Below, one piece after another: positions 7,282 through 14,926 of a stretch of DNA of 64,000 nt; within the stretch, counting starts at the first letter, position 1; each line of letters begins with the position of its first letter. The DNA is taken from the NCBI GenBank assembly GCA_018110985.1, contig JAGAWT010000003.1:62001-126000 (forward strand), read 5' to 3'. This DNA is from Oscillospiraceae bacterium (lineage in GTDB: Bacteria > Bacillota > Clostridia > Oscillospirales > Ruminococcaceae). The notes below the pieces were generated by a model, which was given only the letters and a program-made list of their open reading frames with translations, searched no databases and had not been told where the DNA came from. Made by a program: the position numbers and the translations under genes.

Positions 7282-8682
7282 ATGTGGTCCATCTCCGAGC
7301 TTAAACAGAATGCAAAGAGCCTTCTGAAGGGCTATTACTGGAAAGGTGTCATCGTGTGCCTTATATTCGGCCTTATCACAGGCTCCATAGGACTCAGGAG
7401 CACCGTTACCAACAAGAAGAGCATCGAGGATCTCCAGTCTCAGCTTGAAGAGATACTTGAGGATAATTCCGAAAAGTATGAAAGCGACTATGACTTTGAT
7501 TTTGATTTCGAGACGACCGCTCTTGAAACGCCTGCCATAGGTGCTGCGGCTCAGGCAGAAAACATTGTGAACGCAGAAAAGCTGGCAGTTCCTGCCGACG
7601 CAGACTACGATCTTGATGCCGTAATGGGTATTTTCTTCGGTGTCATGGTAGTGGTCATGGTGATCGCCGTTGCCATAGGCTCTCTGTGGGCGATATTCGT
7701 TATTAACCCTCTTACTGTGGGGCGCATACGCTTCTTCCAGGAGTCACGCTACAAGGAGACCGGCATCACGGAGCTCTTTTCGCCCTTTACAGGCGGCAGA
7801 TACGGCAACACCACAAAGGTGATGTTCTTTTACTACATCCAGATACTTGGCTGGTCACTTCTCTTTGTTATCCCCGGCATCATCAAGACCTACGAATACT
7901 TCCTGGTGCCTTACCTGGTAGCGGAGAACCCCGACATAGACAGAAAGCGTGCCTTTGAGATAAGCAGGCAGTGCATGGAAGGCGAAAAGATGAACTGCTT
8001 CGTCCTCGGTCTTTCCTTCATAGGCTGGGCTATACTTGCGGCTCTCGTTCCCTTCGGCGCAGGCTCCGCTCTTCTCGGACCCTATCAGACAGCTACCTTC
8101 GTTGAGTTCTTCGAGGTCATGAAGTCCAAGGCTCTCACACACAACATCGCTTTCCCCGGAGAGATCATCACCGAAGAGATGAGATACAGCCAGCCTCAGA
8201 ACTTCGGCGCACAGGGCGGCTACAATACCTACGGCGGCACTCAGTCCTATAACAGCGCCCAGAACTTCGGCGGCTACAGCAACAATACTTCCGCTTCTCA
8301 GCCTTTTACCGGCTACAGCTCCACAGGCGGCTACACCCCCACTTCCGCACAGCAGAACAATCCTCTCGGCGGCTACACTCCCGCACAGAGCGGCTATACA
8401 CCCACACAGGGCGGCTATACGGGCACGACACCCGGCGGCTACACAGGCACAGGAGCTCCCGTGAACAACGGTACGGGAATGGTGAGCGGCGCAGGTTATC
8501 CTTCGGGAGTGATGGACGGTATCGACACTACCGGCGTCGGCTCTGTCGCTGACAACAACGCTCCTCAGGGCGGCGGCATGGACAGCGTTTCCCATGAGGG
8601 TCCTTACACATCCGGCTCCTTCAACGATCCGGTCATAGGCGAGAGGAACTTCCTCCCCGATGATACGCAGGAGAATGAATGA
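7282..8682 (+). CDS. DUF975 family membrane protein with Gly/Tyr-rich repeat tail
   Basis: The N-terminus (MWSISELKQNAKSLLKGYYW) and the core with four membrane segments and IGSLWAIFVINPLTVGRIRF, PFTGGRYGN and VIPGIIKTYEYFLVPYLVAEN are diagnostic of DUF975. These membrane proteins of Firmicutes have unknown function and are often near cell-envelope genes. Between the first and second segments is an acidic Asp/Phe-rich loop of about 70 residues. After residue 300 comes about 165 residues of low-complexity sequence with repeated GGYTPT/GGYTGT units, rich in Gly, Tyr, Thr, Ser and Asn. Normal DUF975 proteins are about 230-300 residues, so the tail is an add-on. The next gene (PAP2) overlaps by 4 bases, suggesting co-translation. 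Confidence 0.82.
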   Translation: MWSISELKQNAKSLLKGYYWKGVIVCLIFGLITGSIGLRSTVTNKKSIEDLQSQLEEILEDNSEKYESDYDFDFDFETTALETPAIGAAAQAENIVNAEKLAVPADADYDLDAVMGIFFGVMVVVMVIAVAIGSLWAIFVINPLTVGRIRFFQESRYKETGITELFSPFTGGRYGNTTKVMFFYYIQILGWSLLFVIPGIIKTYEYFLVPYLVAENPDIDRKRAFEISRQCMEGEKMNCFVLGLSFIGWAILAALVPFGAGSALLGPYQTATFVEFFEVMKSKALTHNIAFPGEIITEEMRYSQPQNFGAQGGYNTYGGTQSYNSAQNFGGYSNNTSASQPFTGYSSTGGYTPTSAQQNNPLGGYTPAQSGYTPTQGGYTGTTPGGYTGTGAPVNNGTGMVSGAGYPSGVMDGIDTTGVGSVADNNAPQGGGMDSVSHEGPYTSGSFNDPVIGERNFLPDDTQENE

Positions 8683-9263
8683 TGCCTGCTTTCTACGAGA
8701 AGCACTGTAAAAGATACAGGGCATACTACCCTGTGATAAAAGAACACTTCACTTCGAGCGCAGCCCAAAAGGCTGCGCTCAGGGTCGTATCGGGCCCCCT
8801 TGCGTGGGGGATGTACGGCGCATACGCTCTGCTCCTGGTGCTGCAGGGCATAGAGGGGTATCACCTCTTTGACGGGGATCTCAGGCCTGAGACCTCGGTC
8901 CCGCTGCTGGATAAGCTGTATTTCTGTGTTCTGCTGCCCTTTCTCATCTTTGCGGTCACCACGGTCGTCAGAAACATGATAAACGCTCCCAGACCCTACG
9001 AAAAGTACGACATCACCCCGCTTTTCCCGAAATCCACCAAAGGGCGTTCCTGTCCTTCAAGACACACAGCCTGTGCTTTTGCGGTGGCATTCGCATGGTT
9101 CCCCGCAAACTTTGCCGTATGTGCTTTCCTATGCGCAGCAGCGGTGCTCATAGGGATATCGAGACCGCTCTGCGGTGTACATTTTCCGCTGGACGCCGTA
9201 TTCGGCTTTCTTGTGGCTCTTGCGGTGCAGCTTGTGGGTGTGGGTCTCTATGTCTTCATATGA
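8679..9263 (+). CDS. PAP2-family membrane phosphatase
   Basis: The 194-residue membrane protein has about five hydrophobic segments. It carries the PAP2 phosphatase motifs in order: an RPYEKYD element near residue 107, SCPSRHTACAF (second motif, with PSRH in place of the commoner PSGH) near 126, and SRPLCGVHFPLD (third motif, catalytic His and Asp) near 165. PAP2 enzymes of this type remove phosphate from membrane lipids such as phosphatidic acid or undecaprenyl pyrophosphate at the outer face. The start codon lies inside the end of the DUF975 gene. The substrate cannot be decided from sequence; undecaprenyl pyrophosphate recycling would fit the envelope context. Confidence 0.82.
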   Translation: MMPAFYEKHCKRYRAYYPVIKEHFTSSAAQKAALRVVSGPLAWGMYGAYALLLVLQGIEGYHLFDGDLRPETSVPLLDKLYFCVLLPFLIFAVTTVVRNMINAPRPYEKYDITPLFPKSTKGRSCPSRHTACAFAVAFAWFPANFAVCAFLCAAAVLIGISRPLCGVHFPLDAVFGFLVALAVQLVGVGLYVFI

Positions 9264-9281
9264 TTATTCAATAATTTGTCA

Positions 9282-9310
9282 TTGACACAGGTGGAAAATA
9301 AGTATATAAT
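9282..9310 (+). promoter_or_regulatory. Consensus sigma-A promoter of the alarmone synthetase operon
   Basis: TTGACA (9282-9287), 17 bases, TATAAT (9305-9310): a perfect match to the consensus in both boxes and spacing. Transcription should start near 9317, which excludes the longer reading frame that would begin at 9314. Confidence 0.85.
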
Positions 9311-9316
9311 GAAATG

Positions 9317-9361
9317 AGGGGAGAGCTTTCTCCCCTTGAATGTTTCCTGCCTCACAGCAGG
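9317..9361 (+). promoter_or_regulatory. Structured 5' leader with two hairpins before the alarmone synthetase
   Basis: Immediately at the predicted transcript start, GGGGAGA (9318-9324) pairs with TCTCCCC (9329-9335) around a 4-base loop. A second stem, CCTGC (9346-9350) with GCAGG (9357-9361), follows. The start codon is 49 bases further. The first hairpin could stabilise the 5' end; neither is followed by a T-run, so they do not look like terminators. Confidence 0.5.
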
Positions 9362-9409
9362 CGGGGAACAGGGCTCGCAGTCATTTTTTCATATACATGG
9401 AAGTGGACT

Positions 9410-10030
9410 ATGGATGAGAATACTGTATACGGTGACTATCTCGATGTACTGGGATACATAAAGGATGACCTTGAAAAGAGGATAAATGCCTATTCCGCAG
9501 AATATGCCCGCACCACGGGAGAAAAGCTCTTCGAGCACTTCACCGCAAGGGTGAAGTCGGAGGAGAGCATGAGGGAAAAGCTGGAAAGGAAAGGTCTGGA
9601 GCTTACGCCCCGCTCGGCTCTGAGAGAGGTGCGGGACAGCATAGGCATAAGGATAATATGTTCCTTCGTGGATGATGTGTACACCAACGCAGAGAAGATA
9701 AAGGCATTTGACAATATCAGGGTGGTGGAGGAAAAGGACTATATCCGCCACGCAAAGCCCAACGGATACAGGAGCTACCACCTTATATGCGAGGTGGAAG
9801 CGCCTTTTCCCGACATTGACGGCAGGGATCCCGGAAGGTACTTCTGCGAGATACAGCTTCGCACCATCGCTATGGATTCCTGGGCGAGCCTTGAACATGA
9901 GATGAAGTACAAGAAAAGCGTGAAGGATCAGGAGCTGGTGGTAGCGGAGCTCAAGCGTGTGGCTGATGAGCTTGCCTCCTGCGACCTTTCCATGCAGACC
10001 ATAAAGAATATAATCAGAGAGCGCGAATGA
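9410..10030 (+). CDS. Small alarmone synthetase (RelA/SpoT synthetase domain only)
   Basis: The protein transfers pyrophosphate from ATP to GDP/GTP to make (p)ppGpp, the stringent-response alarmone. It has 206 residues with the synthetase motifs SIGIRIICSF (about residue 77), KPNGYRSYH (about 115) and CEIQLRTIAMDSWASLEHEM (about 148). There is no HD hydrolase and no TGS/ACT region, so it is of the RelQ/RelP (YjbM/YwaC) class. The ATG at 9410 is chosen because the consensus promoter upstream would start transcription near 9317; the longer frame has no ribosome site. It is the first gene of an operon with ybeY, an amino-acid exporter and asparaginase, which fits a role in amino-acid and growth control. 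Confidence 0.88.
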   Translation: MDENTVYGDYLDVLGYIKDDLEKRINAYSAEYARTTGEKLFEHFTARVKSEESMREKLERKGLELTPRSALREVRDSIGIRIICSFVDDVYTNAEKIKAFDNIRVVEEKDYIRHAKPNGYRSYHLICEVEAPFPDIDGRDPGRYFCEIQLRTIAMDSWASLEHEMKYKKSVKDQELVVAELKRVADELASCDLSMQTIKNIIRERE

Positions 10031-10040
10031 AGGGAGCAGC

Positions 10041-11102
10041 ATGATGCACAGGCTGAAAGTATTTATATCGAACAGACAGAAGACCCCCGTGGACGAGGAG
10101 ATGAGGCAGTGCGTGAGGAGCTGCCTTGCGCAGGTGCTCACCGACGAGGGGTTCCCCTTTGATGCGGAGGTGAACGTCACCTTTGTGGATGATAAGGAGA
10201 TACATCGTCTCAACCTCGTCAACCGCAGTGTGGACAGGCCTACGGATGTGCTCAGCTTCCCCCTTGCGGAGGACGGCGAATACGACACCGACCCCGAAAC
10301 GGATCTTGTGATGCTGGGGGATGTGGTGATCTCCATGGAGACGGCTGTGCGGCAGGCGAAGGAATACGGCCATTCTCTTACAAGGGAGATAGCTTTCCTT
10401 ACCGTCCATTCCTGCCTCCATCTTCTGGGATACGATCATATGAACGAGGATGATGAGAAGGATATGTTCTCCCGGCAGGAAAAGGCTCTTGATGCGCTGG
10501 GCATCACACGGGAGACGGAAATGGAGAAAATGCTCTCCGGAAAGCTCTACGACCCCTCCGACCCGGAACTTGCGGGATTAAGGGCACAGGCTTTCGAGAT
10601 GTGCAGGAAGATAAACTCTTCAGGCCCTGAAAAGGCGGACAGGCTGCTGAGAAAGTTCATAGGCAGCATGGGAAAGGACTGCACCGTGCTCCCGCCGTTC
10701 AGAGCGGATTACGGCAGGTTCATCACCATGGGCGACAGGGTGTTTGTCAACTACAATCTGACCGCCATAGACTGTGCTGCCATCGACATAGGAGACGATG
10801 TGCTAATAGGCCCGAATGTCTCCATACTCCCGCCTGTACACCCCATGAAGTACAGGGAAAGGAATATGCGTTACCGTGAGGACGGCAGTATCTACGACCT
10901 TGAATACGCAAAGCCTGTCACCATAGAGAAAAACTGCTGGATAGCGGCTGATGTGAAGATATGCGGCGGTGTCACCATAGGCGAAGGCTCCGTCATAGGA
11001 GCGGGCTCAGTGGTCACCCGTGATATACCTCCAGATTCCTTTGCGGCGGGAAATCCCTGCCGTGTCATAAGAAAGATAGATAACGGAGATACAGATGAGT
11101 AA
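10041..11102 (+). CDS. ybeY: Fusion of YbeY endoribonuclease and maltose-type O-acetyltransferase
   Basis: Residues 1-157 are a full-length YbeY, the zinc-dependent endoribonuclease for 16S rRNA 3' maturation and ribosome quality control. They include RPTDVLSFPL and the metal site HSCLHLLGYDH (from residue 123), and end in the usual ALGITR. Four residues later begins a complete second enzyme (161-353) that starts like maltose/galactoside acetyltransferases (MEKMLSGKLYDPSDPEL). It continues with hexapeptide-repeat turns (IDIGDDVLIGPNV, VTIGEGSVIGAGSVV), a probable catalytic His in PPVHPMKY and AGNPCRVIRKI at the end. No stop separates the two. An internal ATG at 10521 has GGGAG six bases upstream and might also give the acetyltransferase alone. 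The ATG at 10041 (or 10044) follows GGGAG. The gene overlaps the ThrE gene by 8 bases. Confidence 0.85.
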   Translation: MMHRLKVFISNRQKTPVDEEMRQCVRSCLAQVLTDEGFPFDAEVNVTFVDDKEIHRLNLVNRSVDRPTDVLSFPLAEDGEYDTDPETDLVMLGDVVISMETAVRQAKEYGHSLTREIAFLTVHSCLHLLGYDHMNEDDEKDMFSRQEKALDALGITRETEMEKMLSGKLYDPSDPELAGLRAQAFEMCRKINSSGPEKADRLLRKFIGSMGKDCTVLPPFRADYGRFITMGDRVFVNYNLTAIDCAAIDIGDDVLIGPNVSILPPVHPMKYRERNMRYREDGSIYDLEYAKPVTIEKNCWIAADVKICGGVTIGEGSVIGAGSVVTRDIPPDSFAAGNPCRVIRKIDNGDTDE

Positions 11103-12426
11103 GTTCAGAGTACAGCATATGCCTGTGGACTGGCACAGCATGATAGATGAGGATGAGAAGGGAGAGATAGTCCCCGCCGTGGATGCTCCCTTCAAGGAAA
11201 AAGCCACCCTTGTGGGGCGCATGGGCTGGATGATGCTCTCCACGGGAGTCAGTGCCTGGAGAGTCCGTGCCTCCATGAACAAGGTGAGCCGTGCCCTGGG
11301 TATAATCTGCAATGCGGACATAGGCCTTACATCTATCACCTACACCTGCTACAATGATGTGGATCATTACACCGCCCACCTCAACCTTCCGGGAGCAGGT
11401 CTGAACACCACCAAGATGCACGCTCTCAAGGACTTTGCCGACGGCTTTTCCGAAAGGGCGGAAAAGTACTCCGTGCAGCAGTTCCACAGGATACTCGACC
11501 AGCTCCAAAAGGTGACCGCAGGCTACGGGAACATTATCATAGGTCTGGCGGCGGGCTTTGCCTGTGCGGCTTTTACCTACCTGCTGGGGGGCGGTATCGT
11601 TGAGATGCTCTGCGCTCTTGCGGGGGCGGGGATAGGGCAGTTCGTGCGCCGCAAGATGCTTGAAAGGCACCTGACCCTTGTGGCAAATGTCAGCGTTTCC
11701 GTGGCAGTCGCCTGTATACTTTATGTGCTGCTCATCACCCTGTTTGAAAGAACGGTGGGTCACACCACAGCTCATGAGGCGGGCTACATCTGCGCCATGC
11801 TCTTTATAATCCCCGGCTTCCCGCTCATCACCGGCGGTATGGACTTTGCGAAGCTGGAGCTGCGCTCCGCTCTTGAAAGGACGAGCTATGCGGTGCTCAT
11901 CATAGCCACTGCCACGGTGACAGGCTGGATCTGTGCCTACTATGTGCAGTTCAAGCCCGGTGATCTGGTACATTCGGAATTGCCTGAGTGGCTCCATATC
12001 ATATTCGTTATAATTGCAAGCTTTGTGGGAGTTTTCGGCTTTTCCCTCATGATGGGCAGCCGTTACCCGATGGCGCTCAGTGCGGCATTCATAGGAATGA
12101 CAGCCAACACCGCAAGGATACTCATAGTGGAGAACCTGAATGTGCCCGCCCCCGCAGGTGCCTTTATAGGGACTCTTCTGGCGGGTCTCATAGCCTCGTT
12201 TTTCAAAGAAAGGATACACTTCCCCAGGATAACCCAGACGGTGCCCGCTGTGGTGATAATGGTGCCGGGGATGTTCATGTACAAGGGCATCTACTACATA
12301 GGTCAGGCAGACCTGAGCAATGCGGGGCTGTGGCTGTCAAAGGCGTTTCTTATAGTCTTTGCGCTGCCTGCGGGGCTCATAGTTGCGAGGGTGCTCACGG
12401 ATGAAAACTTCAGAAAGAACAGCTGA
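11095..12426 (+). CDS. ThrE-type threonine/serine exporter, fused two-domain form
   Basis: Residues 30-260 match the ThrE (DUF1212) domain, with a cytoplasmic N-terminal part (LMSTGVSAWRV-like MLSTGVSAWRVRASMNKVSR) and then membrane helices from residue 140. The second half (about 290-440) resembles the ThrE_2 (DUF3815) domain with PVIIMVPGMFMYKG-like VVIMVPGMFMYKGIYY. Some bacteria split these halves over two genes; here they are joined in 443 residues with about ten membrane segments. Known members export threonine and serine by proton-driven transport. The start overlaps the previous gene by 8 bases. Grouping with an alarmone synthetase and asparaginase suggests amino-acid homeostasis. Confidence 0.85.
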   Translation: MSKFRVQHMPVDWHSMIDEDEKGEIVPAVDAPFKEKATLVGRMGWMMLSTGVSAWRVRASMNKVSRALGIICNADIGLTSITYTCYNDVDHYTAHLNLPGAGLNTTKMHALKDFADGFSERAEKYSVQQFHRILDQLQKVTAGYGNIIIGLAAGFACAAFTYLLGGGIVEMLCALAGAGIGQFVRRKMLERHLTLVANVSVSVAVACILYVLLITLFERTVGHTTAHEAGYICAMLFIIPGFPLITGGMDFAKLELRSALERTSYAVLIIATATVTGWICAYYVQFKPGDLVHSELPEWLHIIFVIIASFVGVFGFSLMMGSRYPMALSAAFIGMTANTARILIVENLNVPAPAGAFIGTLLAGLIASFFKERIHFPRITQTVPAVVIMVPGMFMYKGIYYIGQADLSNAGLWLSKAFLIVFALPAGLIVARVLTDENFRKNS

Positions 12427-13297
12427 TCCTATGGAAAGCTCTGCAAAACGCCCTCTGTGGATAGCCACGGGAGGCACCGTGTCCTGCATACAGGGAGAGA
12501 GAGGGCTTGTGCCTGCTGCTTCCCCGGAGCAGATGGAGAGGATAAAAGACGAGCTGTGCCTTGACTGCCGCCTTCTCTGCCTGATGAACACTGACAGTGC
12601 CAACAACAGTGTGGAGATAATGGACACACTGGCACAGACGGTGTACGATGAACTGAAAAAGAACATATGTTCGAGGATAGTCATTACCCACGGCACAGAC
12701 ACTCTTGCCTTTACGGCAGCTTATCTGGACTCGGCTGTGAAAGGGGCAGACATACCCGTTGTAACGGTGGGTTCACAGCTTCCCTACGGCACCCCGGGCA
12801 GTGATGCCCCGGAAAACCTGCGCACAGCCTTTAACTGTGAGCTTGGAGCGGGTTTTTATGTGGTATCCTATGACAGTGTGTATTCCGCAGGCAGCGCCTA
12901 CAAGGCAGACAGCAGGGACGAAAGAGCCTTTGAGGGGCTGTATGCGGAAGGCAGGGCACAGGCGGGAGAGCTTGTGCTTTACCGTCCGAAATATCCCCGT
13001 GTAGGTGTGCTTTGGCTCACGCCCTTTACCCTTCCGGAGGATGTGAAGGCATTTGAGAGCTATGATGCGGCAGTCATCTGCGCCTACGGTACGGGGACGG
13101 TGCCTGAAAGGCTCATTCCCGCTCTGAGAGAGCTTTCCGCCGGGGTGAGGACGGCAGTGGTCTCCCAGTGCCGCAGGGGCGGTATCAGGAGAGATGTCTA
13201 CGCCACCTCTCTGCCAAAAGACCTAAATATCCCCGACAGCAGCGGCATCAGCCTTGAAAAGGCTGCGGCTATGCTTGCACTGTTCGGGAGCCTGTAA
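12401..13297 (+). CDS. L-asparaginase (type I/II asparaginase fold)
   Basis: It hydrolyses L-asparagine to aspartate and ammonia. The 298 residues carry both active-site threonine signatures: ATGGTVSC near residue 24 and THGTDTLAFT near residue 95. GSQLPYG and QCRRGGI near the C-terminus belong to the same fold. There is no signal peptide, so it is cytoplasmic. The protein is slightly shorter than usual (about 325-340), mostly through a compact C-terminal domain. The start at 12401 lies inside the end of the ThrE gene, with GAGGG upstream; 12431 is a possible alternative. Its position next to an exporter and an alarmone synthetase links it to nitrogen and amino-acid supply. Confidence 0.85.
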   Translation: MKTSERTADPMESSAKRPLWIATGGTVSCIQGERGLVPAASPEQMERIKDELCLDCRLLCLMNTDSANNSVEIMDTLAQTVYDELKKNICSRIVITHGTDTLAFTAAYLDSAVKGADIPVVTVGSQLPYGTPGSDAPENLRTAFNCELGAGFYVVSYDSVYSAGSAYKADSRDERAFEGLYAEGRAQAGELVLYRPKYPRVGVLWLTPFTLPEDVKAFESYDAAVICAYGTGTVPERLIPALRELSAGVRTAVVSQCRRGGIRRDVYATSLPKDLNIPDSSGISLEKAAAMLALFGSL

Positions 13298-13309
13298 GAG
13301 AATTATCCT

Positions 13310-14926
13310 ATGAAGAAAGTATTTATTATATTATCCGCTCTGATACTGTGTTCCTGCGGCAGGAGAGTCGATGAGGAGCTGCCGGGTATTACGGAGACTG
13401 CCGCACTGCCTGCGGAGGAGACGGTGGTAACAGCCGCACCCGAAAGCGTGACGGATACTGCCCTGTCCGAGACTTCTGCCTCTTCCGATACCGAGGAGAC
13501 CACATCCGAGACCACAGAGCAGCTGATACTCACCACTGCGGTCAGCGAAGAGGAGTATGCGGTCACGGAGCGCTTTGAGAGAGAATTTATAGACATAAGC
13601 AAATTCAGGGAGTATGACAAGGGCGACCTTTTCCACTTTGGCGTCACACCCGTCTACAAGATCAACGAGGACACCTATTCCATAAGGTATGCCCTTATGA
13701 ACGAAAAAGGGGAGATAGTCTCCGGCTTTGACTATGAGCAGATATGCGGCTTTTCCCCGGAGGGAGTGGCTGCCTTCCTTGAAAAAGGTAAGTGGGGCTT
13801 CTGCGATGTGAACGGTAATGTGCTTCTGGAGCCTGTTTACGCCGATGTGGGCATAGACCTTGATGAGCTTTGCTGCACCGTTTTTGACGAAGGTATGCTG
13901 TCCGTGGCGGACAATACCGACAACTGGGGCTTTATAAACACCGACCTTGAGGAGGTCATTCCCCTTAAGTACACCCGCCCCTTTGACGACAGAGCGCCGA
14001 GATTCGTGAACGGTCTGGCGCTGGTGAGAAATGACAACTCCTTCTACGCCTATATCGACAAGACAGGCAGGGAGATCTGTGCTTTCAAGTACACCTATGC
14101 TGAGGACATGAACGAGAATGGCTATGCCATAGTCGGTACGGGTGAAGAGGATGCCATCAGGTACGGCATCATAGACGGCAGGGGCAAGGAGATAGTTCCC
14201 TGCGAATTCGACGTAGTCACCGACTTCTCGGATGAGGGCAGGTGCATAGCCGCAAACTACCCCGATAATCCCCAGAAGCCTCTTTCGGACTACCGCCTGT
14301 ACAGTGAGGACGGCAGCTTTGAGGAAATAAGCCTCGGATGGCGGAGCGCACTGAACATCACCCCGCCCCCGGAAAGGACTGAATATGAAAAAGCTCTGTA
14401 CAGGGCAAATTTCATGCCCTATGTCAGAAACAGCTACTTCGGAATACGAAACCTTAAAGGAAACAATGTGACAGAGGCTATATACGAAAACATCTACGAC
14501 ATAGACAAGAGCAAGCTGCCTGAGGGCACCGCCGTCATACTGGAAAGGTTCGGCAAGCGATACACCTTTATGCAGAGCGGGGAGAACATCCAGTATACCG
14601 AAAGGCGAATGGATGACACCGATCCCGAACAGCAGATACTTCTGGAGCTGGCGGGATTCAGACCCGAATACAGAACAAGCGTGCGCACAGGGGAAAAGGT
14701 GCTGTCCGCTGTCTATAAAGGGAATGTGCTCTACGCCGACCTTTCTGCCCTTGAAACTCCCAAAGCCACAGTATCCGCCGACGGATATCTTTATGTGCTG
14801 GGCTATAAGGAAAATCCTGACGGGGGCTATTCCACTATAAGGAGGCTCATAAGCCCCGATGGAGAAGAGGTGGAGCTGCCTGAGCACTGCACCCCCGAAT
14901 ACCGCTATATATGGGGTGGATACTGA
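13310..14926 (+). CDS. WG-repeat lipoprotein
   Basis: The N-terminus has a short signal and a lipobox-like LCSC at about residue 17, so it is probably lipid-anchored outside the membrane. A Thr/Ser/Glu-rich linker (residues 25-75) is followed by at least four WG (KWG) repeats: GKWGFCDVNGNVLLEPVY, NWGFINTDLEEVIPLKY, SFYAYIDKTGREICAFKY and RYGIIDGRGKEIVPCEF. The repeat is named for Trp-Gly and appears in bacterial surface proteins that probably bind other molecules; no enzyme activity is established. The gene is 12 bases after asparaginase, and its stop overlaps the next start (TGATG). Length is 538 residues. Confidence 0.82.
   Translation: MKKVFIILSALILCSCGRRVDEELPGITETAALPAEETVVTAAPESVTDTALSETSASSDTEETTSETTEQLILTTAVSEEEYAVTERFEREFIDISKFREYDKGDLFHFGVTPVYKINEDTYSIRYALMNEKGEIVSGFDYEQICGFSPEGVAAFLEKGKWGFCDVNGNVLLEPVYADVGIDLDELCCTVFDEGMLSVADNTDNWGFINTDLEEVIPLKYTRPFDDRAPRFVNGLALVRNDNSFYAYIDKTGREICAFKYTYAEDMNENGYAIVGTGEEDAIRYGIIDGRGKEIVPCEFDVVTDFSDEGRCIAANYPDNPQKPLSDYRLYSEDGSFEEISLGWRSALNITPPPERTEYEKALYRANFMPYVRNSYFGIRNLKGNNVTEAIYENIYDIDKSKLPEGTAVILERFGKRYTFMQSGENIQYTERRMDDTDPEQQILLELAGFRPEYRTSVRTGEKVLSAVYKGNVLYADLSALETPKATVSADGYLYVLGYKENPDGGYSTIRRLISPDGEEVELPEHCTPEYRYIWGGY

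Noticed and set aside
8200-8480. Repetitive GGCGGCTACAC units as a possible regulatory repeat array
   Set aside because: They encode the Gly/Tyr tail of the DUF975 protein in frame.
11065-12219. A 384-codon minus-strand frame opposite the ThrE gene
   Set aside because: The plus strand has a membrane-protein pattern with known motifs; the minus product has none and no start signals.
13331-14887. A 518-codon open frame on the minus strand opposite the WG-repeat lipoprotein gene
   Set aside because: No ribosome site, no recognisable domain, and it lies entirely opposite a gene with clear lipobox and WG repeats. It is a codon-bias shadow.
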